Source: Erythrobacter sp. (lineage in GTDB: Bacteria > Pseudomonadota > Alphaproteobacteria > Sphingomonadales > Sphingomonadaceae). From it: a stretch of DNA of 64,000 bases. The translations under genes and the position numbers were made by a program. This document shows positions 36,608 through 45,448 of the stretch, piece after piece. Each line of letters starts with the position of its first letter. The first letter of the stretch is position 1. The notes under the pieces were generated by a model, which saw only the letters and a program-made list of their open reading frames with translations, was not told the DNA's origin and did not search any database. The stretch covers positions 186,001 to 250,000 of the forward strand of contig JAACTB010000009.1 in the NCBI GenBank assembly GCA_009993605.1. Direction: 5' to 3'.

Positions 36608-37435
36608 TCAGTCGGCGATCACGATCGAGATGCGCCGGTTGCGCGGATCGGAAGGATCGTCCTTGATCAGCGGTTCGGTATCGGCGACGCCTTCGATCCG
36701 GCGGAAGCGAGCATCGGCGACTCCCTGGCGCATCAGCGCCTGGCGCGTCGCCTCGGCCCGGCCTGCCGATAGCGACCAATTGTTGATCTGGGTGGACTGG
36801 CGATATTTCAGCGAATCGGTGTGGCCGCGCACGATGACCTCGCCCATCTCGGGCGCCACGGCCTCCCCGATCAGCGAGAGCAGGTCGCGCGCATCGGACG
36901 TCAAAACAGTGGTACCGAGCGAGAACATCGAGAAATCGGCATCGTCTACGAGATCGATTCGGATCCCCTCGGTCGTGTCGACCATGCGGACCTGGCGCAT
37001 CAGCTTCTTCAGATGTTCCTTCTTCGCCAGCCGTTCCTGCGCGCGGTCCTCGATCCGCTTGATTTTGGCCGCGCCTTCCTTGGGCCCGCCGGTCGCGTCG
37101 CGCGGCACGGTCAGCGCCCTGGTGCCGGTCTGTCCGGCGGCGTGGGGATAATTGTCGACATCGGTCAGCGACGATCCGCCGAGGATACCGTCCGATCCCG
37201 CGCTCTGTTCCTTGGTCTTGACCAGAGTGGGCGTGAAATAGTCGGCAAGGCCCTTGCGCTGGTCCTCGGAGGTCGCACCGAGCAGCCACATCAACAGGAA
37301 GAAGGCCATCATCGCGGTCACGAAATCGGCATAGGCGACCTTCCAGGCGCCGCCGTGATGCCCGCCTGCGACGACGGTTATCTTCTTGACGATGATGGGG
37401 GCGGGATCGTTCCGCCCTGCGGCCTTGCTGGCCAT
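36608..37435 (-). CDS. motB: Flagellar stator protein MotB
   Basis: MotB anchors the stator to peptidoglycan and carries the proton-binding aspartate. The 275-residue protein has one membrane helix with Asp37 in YADFVTAMMAFFLLMWLL, a plug/linker region and a C-terminal OmpA-like domain (about 150-275; IVRGHTDS, NWSLSAGRAEATRQAL, NRRISIVI). It begins 1 bp after the motA stop and ends the flgB-to-motB transcription unit. Confidence 0.95.
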   Translation of the reverse strand: MASKAAGRNDPAPIIVKKITVVAGGHHGGAWKVAYADFVTAMMAFFLLMWLLGATSEDQRKGLADYFTPTLVKTKEQSAGSDGILGGSSLTDVDNYPHAAGQTGTRALTVPRDATGGPKEGAAKIKRIEDRAQERLAKKEHLKKLMRQVRMVDTTEGIRIDLVDDADFSMFSLGTTVLTSDARDLLSLIGEAVAPEMGEVIVRGHTDSLKYRQSTQINNWSLSAGRAEATRQALMRQGVADARFRRIEGVADTEPLIKDDPSDPRNRRISIVIAD

Positions 37436-37436
37436 T

Positions 37437-38300
37437 TTAGCGACCCCGGAGCGCGTCGAGCAGCTCGTTCAGGCCGGGGCGCACATGATGGCCGAGGCCG
37501 GAGCGCGCGGATTCCACCACCAGCGGCTGCGGATGGCCATAGAGCGAGGCGATGATGACCTGCTTCACCGCGTGGAAGATCTGCTCGTCATGTTCCAGGA
37601 CCTGCTTCAACCGCCCCGCCAGCGGGCTGACGATCCCGTAGGCGAGCAGAACGCCGAGGAAGGTGCCGACCAGCGCCGAGCCGATCATGCCGCCGAGGAT
37701 TTCGGGCGGCTGGTCGATCGAGCCCATGGTCTTCACCACGCCCAGCACGGCGGCGACGATACCCAACGCCGGCAGCGCGTCGGCGAGGTTTTGGAGCGCG
37801 TGCTGGGGCTCGTGCAATTCGTGGAAATGGGTCTTCATGGTGTTGTCCATGACCTCTTCCACGGCGTGCACTTCCAAAGTGCCCGAAGACACGACCAGCA
37901 GCGTCAAGGTATCGCAGATCAGTGCGACCAGCGGCTTGTTCGCCAGAAGGGCGGGATAAGCGCCGAAGATCGTCGACTTGTCGGGTTCGGTGACATGGCT
38001 TTCCAGTGCGACCGGGCCGTCGTTCTTGAGCAACTTCATCAGCTGGCTGGTCAGGGCGATGGCGTCGATATGGTCCTGCTTGGTGTGCTGGGGGCCCTTG
38101 AAGATCAGCTTGAAGGAGCGCCCGATGGCTTTCAAAGAATCCATCGAATTGCCCGCCACCAGCGCGCCGATCGCCGCGCCGCCGATGATGAGCATTTCGT
38201 GCGGAACGGCATGCATCACGGGGCCGAGGGCGCCGCCGGTCAAGGCGAACCCGCCAAACACCATCAAGAGCAGAATGACTATTCCGGCTGCTGCAAACAC
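37437..38300 (-). CDS. motA: Flagellar stator protein MotA
   Basis: A 287-residue inner-membrane protein that forms the ion channel with MotB and contacts the rotor. Four membrane helices are visible: two near the N-terminus (FAAAGIVILLLMVFGGFALT; MLIIGGAAIGALVAG) and two late (ADALPALGIVAAVLGVVKTM; IGSALVGTFLGVLLAYGIV), with the cytoplasmic loop between. This full MotA contrasts with the shorter MotA/ExbB-like protein at 46427. It lies 34 bp downstream of flgL. Confidence 0.94.
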   Translation of the reverse strand: MFAAAGIVILLLMVFGGFALTGGALGPVMHAVPHEMLIIGGAAIGALVAGNSMDSLKAIGRSFKLIFKGPQHTKQDHIDAIALTSQLMKLLKNDGPVALESHVTEPDKSTIFGAYPALLANKPLVALICDTLTLLVVSSGTLEVHAVEEVMDNTMKTHFHELHEPQHALQNLADALPALGIVAAVLGVVKTMGSIDQPPEILGGMIGSALVGTFLGVLLAYGIVSPLAGRLKQVLEHDEQIFHAVKQVIIASLYGHPQPLVVESARSGLGHHVRPGLNELLDALRGR

Positions 38301-38334
38301 GTCTGAGACCCCCTGATTGTCGTACGGACCGCGA

Positions 38335-39246
38335 TCAGCGGATCATGGAAAAGAGCGAAAGATTGGCGAGTTTGACGAAACTGGCCTGCGTGGCTTCGAG
38401 CACGGTCAGGGTTTCCTGAAGCCGCGTCATGGTGAGCGCGATATCCGCCCCGCCGACATCGCCCTTTTCGGACGCGACGCGTTCGGAATTCTTCTCGCGC
38501 CGCTCGTCCATCAGGTCGACCCAGTTCAGCCGCGAACCGATCACGGTCTGCGCGGTGGTGACCTTTTCGAGCCCCACGTCGAGCGAGTTGAGCGCGGCGG
38601 AACTGGCGTCCGAGGCAGCCGTGCCGCCGGCGGTCAGCGCCGCGGCCAGATTGCCGAGCACCTGGAACAGGTCAGTATCAGTACCGCCATCTTGGAACGA
38701 GAAAACTTCGGGCCCTGTGAGCCCGGGCGTCACCGATTGACCCTCGCCGATTTCCAGCGGATCGACGGCTTTCGTTCCCGCATACCGCACCACGCCAGCG
38801 TCCTCGATATACGCTGGGCCCGCCGCCTGCCCGCCCAGCAGCGAATGGCCGGCCGCATTGCGCCCGTTCGCCAGCAGCAGCAGGTTCTCCTTGAGGCTAT
38901 CGATCTCAGTCCCGATCGCGGCGCGCTGCTCGTCGCTCAGCGTCTGGTTCGCGCCCTGGAGAGCGAGTTCGCGCACGCGGATCACGATATCGGCGACCGA
39001 ATTGAGCGCCTGGTCGGTCAATTGCAGGTCCGCCTGGGCGAGTTGCGAATTGCGATTGTCGACTTCGGCCAGGCGTTCGCCGCGCGCCAGTGTGCGCAGG
39101 CGAGCGGCGGCCACCGGATCGTCGGACGATCGTTCGAGCCGTTCGCCGCTGCCGATCATCTTCTGCAAGGATTCGGCGCGCGTGCGCAGCGTGCCGATCT
39201 GGCTCGAACTGCGTTCGTAAAAGGCCCCGGTGCTAAGATTGATCAT
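38335..39246 (-). CDS. flgL: Hook-filament junction protein FlgL
   Basis: The 303-residue second hook-associated protein. The N-terminal flagellin-like helices (STGAFYERSSSQIGTLRTRAESLQKMIGSGERL, including SSDDPVAAARLR) and the C-terminal TRLQETLTVLEATQASFVKLANLSLFSMI are typical. It has a small central domain, as in other alphaproteobacteria. It overlaps the flgK stop by 4 bp. Confidence 0.92.
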   Translation of the reverse strand: MINLSTGAFYERSSSQIGTLRTRAESLQKMIGSGERLERSSDDPVAAARLRTLARGERLAEVDNRNSQLAQADLQLTDQALNSVADIVIRVRELALQGANQTLSDEQRAAIGTEIDSLKENLLLLANGRNAAGHSLLGGQAAGPAYIEDAGVVRYAGTKAVDPLEIGEGQSVTPGLTGPEVFSFQDGGTDTDLFQVLGNLAAALTAGGTAASDASSAALNSLDVGLEKVTTAQTVIGSRLNWVDLMDERREKNSERVASEKGDVGGADIALTMTRLQETLTVLEATQASFVKLANLSLFSMIR

Positions 39247-40580
39247 CGGCCGATTCCCAGCAGAGTGTCGAAGATGTCGCTGGCGGTCTGCATCGCGCGG
39301 CCCGAGGCCTGGAAGGCCTGCTGGAAGCGGATCAGATTGGCAGCCTCGGTGTCGAGATCGACGCCGGATTGCTGTTCCAATGAAATACGCGCGGTCGACG
39401 CGATGGTCTCCAGCGCATTCTGCGTGACGGTGCGGCCCGCGACCTTGCTCGACACGTCGAATAGCAGGCTGCTGACGCCCTGGATCGGATCGTCCGTCTT
39501 CAACGCCTGGCGCAATGCAGCGAGATTGCCGGGATCGCGGCTACCTGCGGGCGAACCAGCCGGCGCGGTGGCGAGGCCGTTTCCGGTCTGAAGCACGACC
39601 TTGAGCGTACCCGCCGTGGTGCCGGAAAACAGCGGTTGGCCCGGCGATCCGTCGAGTGCGACGCCATTCGCCTGCGCGGCGTTGAGCGTGGTCGCGAACG
39701 ATTCGGCCAGCGTGTCGAGACGGCTGCGCGCAGTGGCGAGTTCGGTCAGAGCCAGATTGGCCCCGCCCAGACTGCCGCTGGTCGGCTTCATATCCTGACC
39801 GTCGATGTCGAAGGTAAGCGTTCCGTCACTGGCGACGGCCATTGTCAATGCCGAGCTCGTGCCGCCATTGACGAAGCTGCGCGCCGGATCGCCGAGCCAG
39901 ACCGCCACGGTTCCGTCGGCAGCGAAGCTCGTAGTGACCGACGTCAGGCCCGACAGCTTTTCGAGCATCAGGTCGCGCTGGTCGAGCAACGAGGCGCGGT
40001 CGCTAGAACCCGGACCGGCGCGGTTCATGCGCAGATTGATCCGCGCCAGTTCCTGGCCGATGATATTGGCCTCTTTCACCTCGGCGTCGGCATCGAATTG
40101 AAGGCCGTCGCGCACGGCGTCGAACCCGTTGGCGGTGATGTTGAACTTGCTGGCCAGCGTTTCCGCCTCGCCCAGCACCGCCGCGCGGCGCGCGGGATCG
40201 ACGGGATCGCCCGCCAATTGCTGCAACGACGCTTCGAATTCGACCATCGCATCGTAGACGCCCGACTGTTCGAGCGCGCTTTCGATGTTGCGCAGGCCCT
40301 TCAGCTCGACATTCGCGCGCGCCAAATCTCCTCCGGTGCGGCGGACCTCGCCCTGAAGAAACGGATCGGCATTGCGCCGGATTTCGGCGATGCGCGCGCC
40401 CGATAGCGAAATGTCGCCGACCCGGCCCACTCCGCCCGCAGCGGAAACCTCCTCGAGGCGCAAGCTGCGGCGCGTATAGCCGTCGCTCGACGCGTTGGCG
40501 ATGTTCTGCGCCGTCACGTCGAGCGCGCCGCGCGCCGCGCGGGCGCCGCTGACTGCAATGGAGAGGAGGTCTGATGCCAT
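39243..40580 (-). CDS. flgK: Hook-filament junction protein FlgK
   Basis: A 445-residue hook-associated protein that sits on the hook tip. The N-terminus LLSIAVSGARAARGALDVTAQNIANASSDGYTRRSL carries the flagellar rod/hook signature and the C-terminus TEAANLIRFQQAFQASGRAMQTASDIFDTLL is typical of the family. Length is at the short end for FlgK. Its start touches the end of flgJ and its stop overlaps flgL. Confidence 0.94.
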   Translation of the reverse strand: MASDLLSIAVSGARAARGALDVTAQNIANASSDGYTRRSLRLEEVSAAGGVGRVGDISLSGARIAEIRRNADPFLQGEVRRTGGDLARANVELKGLRNIESALEQSGVYDAMVEFEASLQQLAGDPVDPARRAAVLGEAETLASKFNITANGFDAVRDGLQFDADAEVKEANIIGQELARINLRMNRAGPGSSDRASLLDQRDLMLEKLSGLTSVTTSFAADGTVAVWLGDPARSFVNGGTSSALTMAVASDGTLTFDIDGQDMKPTSGSLGGANLALTELATARSRLDTLAESFATTLNAAQANGVALDGSPGQPLFSGTTAGTLKVVLQTGNGLATAPAGSPAGSRDPGNLAALRQALKTDDPIQGVSSLLFDVSSKVAGRTVTQNALETIASTARISLEQQSGVDLDTEAANLIRFQQAFQASGRAMQTASDIFDTLLGIGR

Positions 40581-40885
40581 CAGTCGTTATCCTGGGGCAG
40601 GAAGCGGGAGAGCTGGCGCTCGATCGCTTCGGCGAAGCCAAGTTGTCCCGATTGCGAGACGATGTCGGCGAATTGCGAATCACGCATTTCGGCAAAGGTC
40701 TTTTCGCCTTCACCGCCGAATAAATCGTTACCGCCGAAATCCGTGGCGCGGGCGCTGGACAGCATCTGGCGCAGCAGGATCGCCTCGAACGCCTGCGCGG
40801 CTTCCTTCAGGCCCTCCTCGGGAGGCTTGACCTGATCGATCGTCGAAAGCGGTTTAGCCGCCGGAGAAAGGCCGATCGGGCTCAT
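40580..40885 (-). CDS. flgJ: Rod-binding protein FlgJ, N-terminal domain only
   Basis: A 101-residue rod assembly scaffold. LKEAAQAFEAILLRQMLSSAR and FAEMRDSQFADIVSQSGQLGFAEAIERQL match the FlgJ N-terminal domain. The peptidoglycan-hydrolase domain found in gammaproteobacterial FlgJ is missing; a separate lytic transglycosylase at 48922 probably provides that activity. It overlaps flgI by 4 bp. Confidence 0.9.
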   Translation of the reverse strand: MSPIGLSPAAKPLSTIDQVKPPEEGLKEAAQAFEAILLRQMLSSARATDFGGNDLFGGEGEKTFAEMRDSQFADIVSQSGQLGFAEAIERQLSRFLPQDND

Positions 40886-41991
40886 ATGATCACCAGTTCC
40901 GCGGTCAGCGACCCGGCCTGCTTCAACCCTTCGAGGATCGCGACCAGATCGGCGGGGCTGGCGCCCAGCGCGTTAAGGGCATCGACCACTTCGGCGAGCG
41001 AGGCGCCCGGACCGATCCCGGTGACATAGCTGCCTTCCTGACGCGCGGTGATCGTCGTGTCGTCCTGGATCGCGGTCTGGCCGTTGCCGAAGGGCGCGGG
41101 CTGGACGATCTGCGGATTCTCGTCGATCCGCACCACCAGGCTGCCATGGCTGATCGCGGCAGGCGCAAGGCGCACCGCGCTCGAAATTACGATCGTGCCG
41201 GTGCGGCTGTTGATGACGACCTTGGCGGCGCGTTCGGCGGGCGAGACGTCGAGCATCTCGATATTCGCCATCAGCCCGGCGCGGGTGTCCGCTCCGGTCG
41301 GCATGGCGAGCGCCAGCGTCACGCCGTCCTCGATCCGCGCCATGCCGGGATAGGCGGCGTTGATCGCGTCGCGCACCCGCGTCATGGTCATGAAGTCGGC
41401 CTGGAACAGGTTCCAGCGCAGAACCTCGCTGAAGTCGAAATTGCTGGCGACGGCGGCTTCGACGGTGGCCCCGTCGGCGATGCGCCCCACGGTGGGCACG
41501 TTCACGGTCAGCTTGGAGCCGTCCTGGCCCGACACGCCCAGTCCGCCAACCGCGAGATTGCCCTGCGCCATGGCATAGACCTGCCCGTCCGCGCCGTAGA
41601 GCGGGGTCATGATCAGCGCCCCGCCGCGCAGGGACTTGGCCTTGCCCATGGTCGACACGGTCACGTCGATTCGCTGGCCGGGCTTGGCGAAGGCGGGCAG
41701 TTCGGCGGTGATGATAACGGCTGCCGCGTTCTTGAGCGCGGGATTGACGCCGGGCGGCAATTGCAGCCCCAACCGGCCCGAAACGCCGCGCATGGCCTGC
41801 GTCAGATAGGCGAAATTGTCATCGCCCGACCCGTCGAGGCCGACCACGATGCCGTAACCGGTCAGCTGGTTCGAACGGACCGAGTGGAACTGGCCGAGGT
41901 CGCGCACGCGCTCCGCCATGGCGGGAACCGGCATCAGCGCGGCTATGGCGGCGAGGACGATGAGGAGCTTGCGGATCATGGGGAAATTCAT
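40882..41991 (-). CDS. flgI: Flagellar P-ring protein FlgI
   Basis: A 369-residue periplasmic protein that forms the P ring around the rod. The signal peptide (MIRKLLIVLAAIAALMPVPAMA) is followed by RVRDLGQFHSVRSNQLTGYGIVVGLDGSGD and later QGNLAVGG, IVISSAVRLAP and GASPADLVAILEGLKQAGSL, all family landmarks. The ATG at 41991 has GAGGAG seven bases upstream, overlapping the flgH stop region; the ATG at 41979 is an alternative. Confidence 0.95.
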   Translation of the reverse strand: MNFPMIRKLLIVLAAIAALMPVPAMAERVRDLGQFHSVRSNQLTGYGIVVGLDGSGDDNFAYLTQAMRGVSGRLGLQLPPGVNPALKNAAAVIITAELPAFAKPGQRIDVTVSTMGKAKSLRGGALIMTPLYGADGQVYAMAQGNLAVGGLGVSGQDGSKLTVNVPTVGRIADGATVEAAVASNFDFSEVLRWNLFQADFMTMTRVRDAINAAYPGMARIEDGVTLALAMPTGADTRAGLMANIEMLDVSPAERAAKVVINSRTGTIVISSAVRLAPAAISHGSLVVRIDENPQIVQPAPFGNGQTAIQDDTTITARQEGSYVTGIGPGASLAEVVDALNALGASPADLVAILEGLKQAGSLTAELVII

Positions 41992-42002
41992 CTCCGGGCT
42001 CC

Positions 42003-42671
42003 TCAGAACGGGGTCACGACGGAGAAGAAGCGCGACAGCCAGCCCGGACGGCCCGAACGCTGGACGGCGCCTGCGCCCGAATAGGCGATGCGGGCATCGG
42101 CGACGCGGATCGAAGGGACGCGATTGTCCTGGTCGATATCGGCCAGGCGGACGATGCCGGACAATTGCACCCACTCCTCTCCCTGGCTCAGTTTCATCAG
42201 CTTTTCCCCGCGCACCAAGGCCGTTCCATTCGGACGGACCTCGGCGATGGTGACAGTCAGGTCGGCCCGGATCGAGCTGGCCTGCGATGCGTCCCCTGCC
42301 CCTTTGAACGACGCATTGGCGCCCGCATTAAGGTCGGCGGGGTCGATGGGCACGAAGGCGGGCAGGTCCAGGCTGGCGCTGCCGCTGCGCTGGGTGTTGC
42401 CGCTGGCCGATTTGCTGGTCTGGGTGCGTTCGACGAGGACCACGGTGATGAGATCGCCCACGCGCGAGGCGCGGTTGCCGTAATAAAGCGGCGCGTAGCC
42501 GGTGCTGGCGTTGTAGATCGCCCCATCCCCCGACGCGACGTAGGAAGGCGGCGCGGGCGGCGGTGGCAGTGCTGCCTCGAACCCGACCGGACGCGCATCG
42601 ACACCCCCGCAGGCGGCACATAGGAGCGCCAGCGGCAAGGCGAGGACGGAGGCTTTGACAGGGGCGTTCAT
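42003..42671 (-). CDS. flgH: Flagellar L-ring lipoprotein FlgH
   Basis: A 222-residue outer-membrane lipoprotein forming the L ring. It has a lipoprotein signal (LALPLALLCAACG, lipobox CAAC region), then GDLITVVLVERTQTSKSASG and the C-terminal VRLADIDQDNRVPSIRVADARIAYSG, typical of FlgH. An in-frame ATG at 42764 would add 31 residues in front of the signal peptide and is rejected. Confidence 0.94.
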   Translation of the reverse strand: MNAPVKASVLALPLALLCAACGGVDARPVGFEAALPPPPAPPSYVASGDGAIYNASTGYAPLYYGNRASRVGDLITVVLVERTQTSKSASGNTQRSGSASLDLPAFVPIDPADLNAGANASFKGAGDASQASSIRADLTVTIAEVRPNGTALVRGEKLMKLSQGEEWVQLSGIVRLADIDQDNRVPSIRVADARIAYSGAGAVQRSGRPGWLSRFFSVVTPF

Positions 42672-42682
42672 CGATCTGGTCC

Positions 42683-43471
42683 TCACAGGGTCTGGTTGGC
42701 GTTGCGCAGCATCTCGTCGACGGCGGAAACCATCTTGGAGCTGATCTCGTAGGCGCGCTGGCATTCGATCATCTCGACGAGTTCCTCGACGATGTTGACG
42801 TTCGATCCTTCGAGCATCCCCTGGCGGATATTGCCGCGCCCGGCTTCGCCGCCCGGGCCGAGTTCGGCAGCGCCGCTGGCTCCGGTCTCGACGAGGAAAT
42901 TGTCGCCGATCGCCTGGAGGCCCGCCGGATTGGTGAAGCGCGCGATCTGGATCTGGCCGAGTTCCACCGGCGCACCCTCGCCCGCCAGCGTGGCGGAGAC
43001 GATACCGTCGGGCGAAACCGAGATCGCGGTCGATCCTTCGGGCACGGTGATCGCGGGCTGGACGGCATAACCCTGCTGGGTGACCAGCTGGCCTTCCGCC
43101 GACAGGGTGAAATCGCCCGCGCGGGTATAGGCGGTGCGCCCACCCGGCATCTCGATCTGGAAATACCCGTCGCCGTCCAGCGCCAGGTCGAAGGCGTTCG
43201 ACGTGGTGCTGAGCGTGCCCTGCGTCATGATCTGGCTGGTCGACTGGACCGCGACGCCGGTGCCCAGATTGAGGCCGGTGGCATAGGCCGTCTCGCCCGA
43301 GCTGCGCTGGCCCGCCACGCGCGCGTCCTGATAGGCGAGCGTGGCGAAATTCGCGCGGTCGCGCTTGAAGCCCGTGGTCCCGACGTTCGCCAGATTGTTG
43401 GCGATGACCCGCATACGCGAATCCTGCGCTTCGAGGCCGGTGCGGGCGACTTGCAGTGCTGATGTGGGCAT
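42683..43471 (-). CDS. flgG: Distal rod protein FlgG
   Basis: A 262-residue rod protein, the normal length. The N-terminus ALQVARTGLEAQDSRMRVIANNLANVGTTGFKRDRANF and the C-terminus GSNVNIVEELVEMIECQRAYEISSKMVSAVDEMLRNANQ are textbook FlgG. It lies 11 bp before flgH and 19 bp after flgF. Confidence 0.96.
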   Translation of the reverse strand: MPTSALQVARTGLEAQDSRMRVIANNLANVGTTGFKRDRANFATLAYQDARVAGQRSSGETAYATGLNLGTGVAVQSTSQIMTQGTLSTTSNAFDLALDGDGYFQIEMPGGRTAYTRAGDFTLSAEGQLVTQQGYAVQPAITVPEGSTAISVSPDGIVSATLAGEGAPVELGQIQIARFTNPAGLQAIGDNFLVETGASGAAELGPGGEAGRGNIRQGMLEGSNVNIVEELVEMIECQRAYEISSKMVSAVDEMLRNANQTL

Positions 43472-43490
43472 TGTCTAATACCTTTTCGAA

Positions 43491-44231
43491 TTAACCGAGG
43501 CGCATCAGTTGCGCGCCGCTCTGGTCGAGATCCTTGGCGGTGGAGAGGAGCTTGCTGCGCATCGCGAACAGGCGCTGCGCGTCGATCATGTCGACCAGGA
43601 CCTCGGTCGATTTGACGTTGGATTGTTCGAGCGCGCCGACCTGCACGGTCGCTTCCTGGTCGGTCGGCAGGACGCCGCCGCCTTCGACGCGGAACAGGCC
43701 GTCGAGACCCTTCGCGATCGGCGAGCCCTGCCAGGTGGCGAGCTTGATCCGGCCCACTTCGGCGGGCGGCGCATCGGGCGCGGCGAGGTTGGCGACGGTG
43801 ATCGTCCCGTCGGGCGAAATCTGCGGATTGGCACCGGGCGGGATCGTGATCGGACCGGTATCGCCCATCACCGTGCGCCCGTCGCCATTGACGAGCAGGC
43901 CGGTGGCCGAAACCGAGAGGTCGCCGCGGCGGGTATAGGCTTCGGTGCCGTCCTCCGCCTGCACCGCCATCAACGCTTCGTTCGCGATCGCGATATCGAG
44001 CGACTTGCCGGTTTCGATGAACTCGCCCTGCGCCATGTCCGCACCGCGCACGGCGGCGGTCTGCATGGCGCGCGCTTCGTCGGGCATCCCCTTCAAGGTG
44101 ACGGGCCGCTGGTCGAGCAGCTCCGCGCGGAAGCCGAGCGTGTTGGCATTCGCCATATTGCTGGCGACCACGCGCTGGCGATCCATCGAGGCTTTCATGC
44201 CGGACAAGGCGGTGTAGATCAGGCGATCCAT
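43491..44231 (-). CDS. flgF: Proximal rod protein FlgF
   Basis: A 246-residue rod protein. The N-terminus DRLIYTALSGMKASMDRQRVVASNMANANTLGFRAEL and the C-terminus SNVKSTEVLVDMIDAQRLFAMRSKLLSTAKDLDQS show the rod/hook/basal-body signature; the start MDRLIYTA is characteristic of FlgF. A strong hairpin separates it from flgE. Confidence 0.94.
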   Translation of the reverse strand: MDRLIYTALSGMKASMDRQRVVASNMANANTLGFRAELLDQRPVTLKGMPDEARAMQTAAVRGADMAQGEFIETGKSLDIAIANEALMAVQAEDGTEAYTRRGDLSVSATGLLVNGDGRTVMGDTGPITIPPGANPQISPDGTITVANLAAPDAPPAEVGRIKLATWQGSPIAKGLDGLFRVEGGGVLPTDQEATVQVGALEQSNVKSTEVLVDMIDAQRLFAMRSKLLSTAKDLDQSGAQLMRLG

Positions 44232-44246
44232 TGATAATCTCCGATT

Positions 44247-44274
44247 GCGGGAGCCCGGTCAGCCGGGCCCCCGC
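44247..44274 (-). other. Strong hairpin in the flgE-flgF gap
   Basis: An inverted repeat (GCGGG-A-GCCCGG, loop TCAG, CCGGGC-C-CCCGC) could form an 11-bp GC-rich stem with one mismatch, starting 7 bp after the flgE stop. There is no U-tract, and flgF starts only 15 bp later. It is more likely to protect the 3' end of the flgE message or attenuate read-through than to end transcription. Confidence 0.6.
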
Positions 44275-44280
44275 GAAGGA

Positions 44281-45093
44281 TCAGGTCCGCAGGTTGATAA
44301 CGGTCTGCGAGATCTGGGTGGCGGTATCGATCGCCTTGGCGTTGGCCTGGAAGTTGCGCTGGGCGGTGATCAGCCCGACGAGTTCTTCCGCGATGTCGAC
44401 GTTCGAACGCTCCAGCGCGCCCGAGGCGATCTTGCCGTAGGCACCCGATCCGGCGCTGCCATAGGAGGGAAGCCCGGACAGTCCGGTGCTTTCCCAATTG
44501 GCATCGCCGACTTTCTTCAAACCGTTCGGCGAAATGAACGAAGCAAGCGCGACCGCGCCGACCGGCTCGGTGGTGCCGTCGGCGTAGGAAGCCGAAACGA
44601 CACCGCTCTTGTCGACGGTCACACCGACGAAGTCAGAACCGGCGGCGTTCTGCACGGGCAGATTGGCATCCTGCAGGGTGTTGCCGGTAACCGTCCCGTT
44701 GGCATCGACCGGAAGGAGCTGCAGGCGGTTGCCGCTGGAATCGACGATATTGCCGGTGCCGCTGATCGTGAACGATCCGGCGCGGGTGTATTGCGTCTGA
44801 TCGTCGATGGGGGAGCGGGTGGTGAAGAAGCCGTCGCCGGTGATCGCGAGGTCGAGCGCGGAGCCGGTCTGTTCCACCGGGCCGAGCGAGAAGTTCTGCG
44901 TGATCGACTTCACGGACGCACCGATTCCCTGGATCATCTTGGGGTTGCTGAGCGCGGTGCCCGCGACGATTTCGGAAAATTCGGTGCGGCTGCGCTTGAA
45001 GCCGTAGGTTTCCGAGTTGGCGATATTGTGAGCGATGGTGCCGAGCGAGGTCTGCGCGTTCTTGAGACCGTTCAGCGAGGTGTAGAAGGACAT
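44281..45093 (-). CDS. flgE: Flagellar hook protein FlgE, compact form
   Basis: The subunit of the flexible hook. The N-terminus SFYTSLNGLKNAQTSLGTIAHNIANSETYGFKRSRTEF and C-terminus RSNVDIAEELVGLITAQRNFQANAKAIDTATQISQTVINLR are clear FlgE. At 270 residues it is much shorter than the about 400 residues of Salmonella FlgE, so the outer surface domains are largely missing. The ribosome site AAAGGAG is the strongest noticed in this operon, fitting a protein needed in many copies. Hairpins lie on both sides of the gene. Confidence 0.9.
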   Translation of the reverse strand: MSFYTSLNGLKNAQTSLGTIAHNIANSETYGFKRSRTEFSEIVAGTALSNPKMIQGIGASVKSITQNFSLGPVEQTGSALDLAITGDGFFTTRSPIDDQTQYTRAGSFTISGTGNIVDSSGNRLQLLPVDANGTVTGNTLQDANLPVQNAAGSDFVGVTVDKSGVVSASYADGTTEPVGAVALASFISPNGLKKVGDANWESTGLSGLPSYGSAGSGAYGKIASGALERSNVDIAEELVGLITAQRNFQANAKAIDTATQISQTVINLRT

Positions 45094-45119
45094 GGACGAT
45101 ACTCCTTTGAAATAGGGTG

Positions 45120-45133
45120 CGGCCCGCGGGCCG
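45120..45133. other. 14-bp perfect palindrome in the flgD-flgE gap
   Basis: CGGCCCGCGGGCCG is self-complementary and could form a 5-bp GC hairpin with a CGCG loop in the mRNA, 9 bp after the flgD stop and 27 bp before the flgE start. With the hairpin after flgE, it brackets the hook gene. Confidence 0.5.
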
Positions 45134-45142
45134 GAAACAGGG

Positions 45143-45448
45143 TCAGGCGGCGGTCTGTGCGGATTTCGTGGTGTCGATCAGCTGGTCGAGCTTCTTGGCG
45201 ATCATCTCGAGCTGGGCATTGGTCTCGGCCGATCCGGCGAGCGCTGAGAACTGGGCCATCTGCGCCAGCATGTCCTTGTTATCGACCGGTTCGAAGGGGT
45301 CCTGCTGCTGCATCTGCACGGTCAGCAGCTTGAGGAAATCACCTTGGCCGAGCGAATCCATGCCGCGGCCCTGGGTCTGGCCCAGGACGCCGGTATTGGC
45401 GCTGGACGCCGCGTTCGAGACCGCGGGGTTGTTCAAGATGGCGACCAT
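45143..45448 (-). CDS. flgD: Hook-cap scaffold protein FlgD, short form
   Basis: A 101-residue protein matching the FlgD N-terminal domain: [45 protein letters not shown]. The C-terminal tudor-like and fibronectin-like domains of the usual about 220-residue FlgD are absent. It may be the natural partner of the short FlgE. It ends near the palindrome and its start overlaps the flgC stop by one base. Confidence 0.88.
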   Translation of the reverse strand: MVAILNNPAVSNAASSANTGVLGQTQGRGMDSLGQGDFLKLLTVQMQQQDPFEPVDNKDMLAQMAQFSALAGSAETNAQLEMIAKKLDQLIDTTKSAQTAA

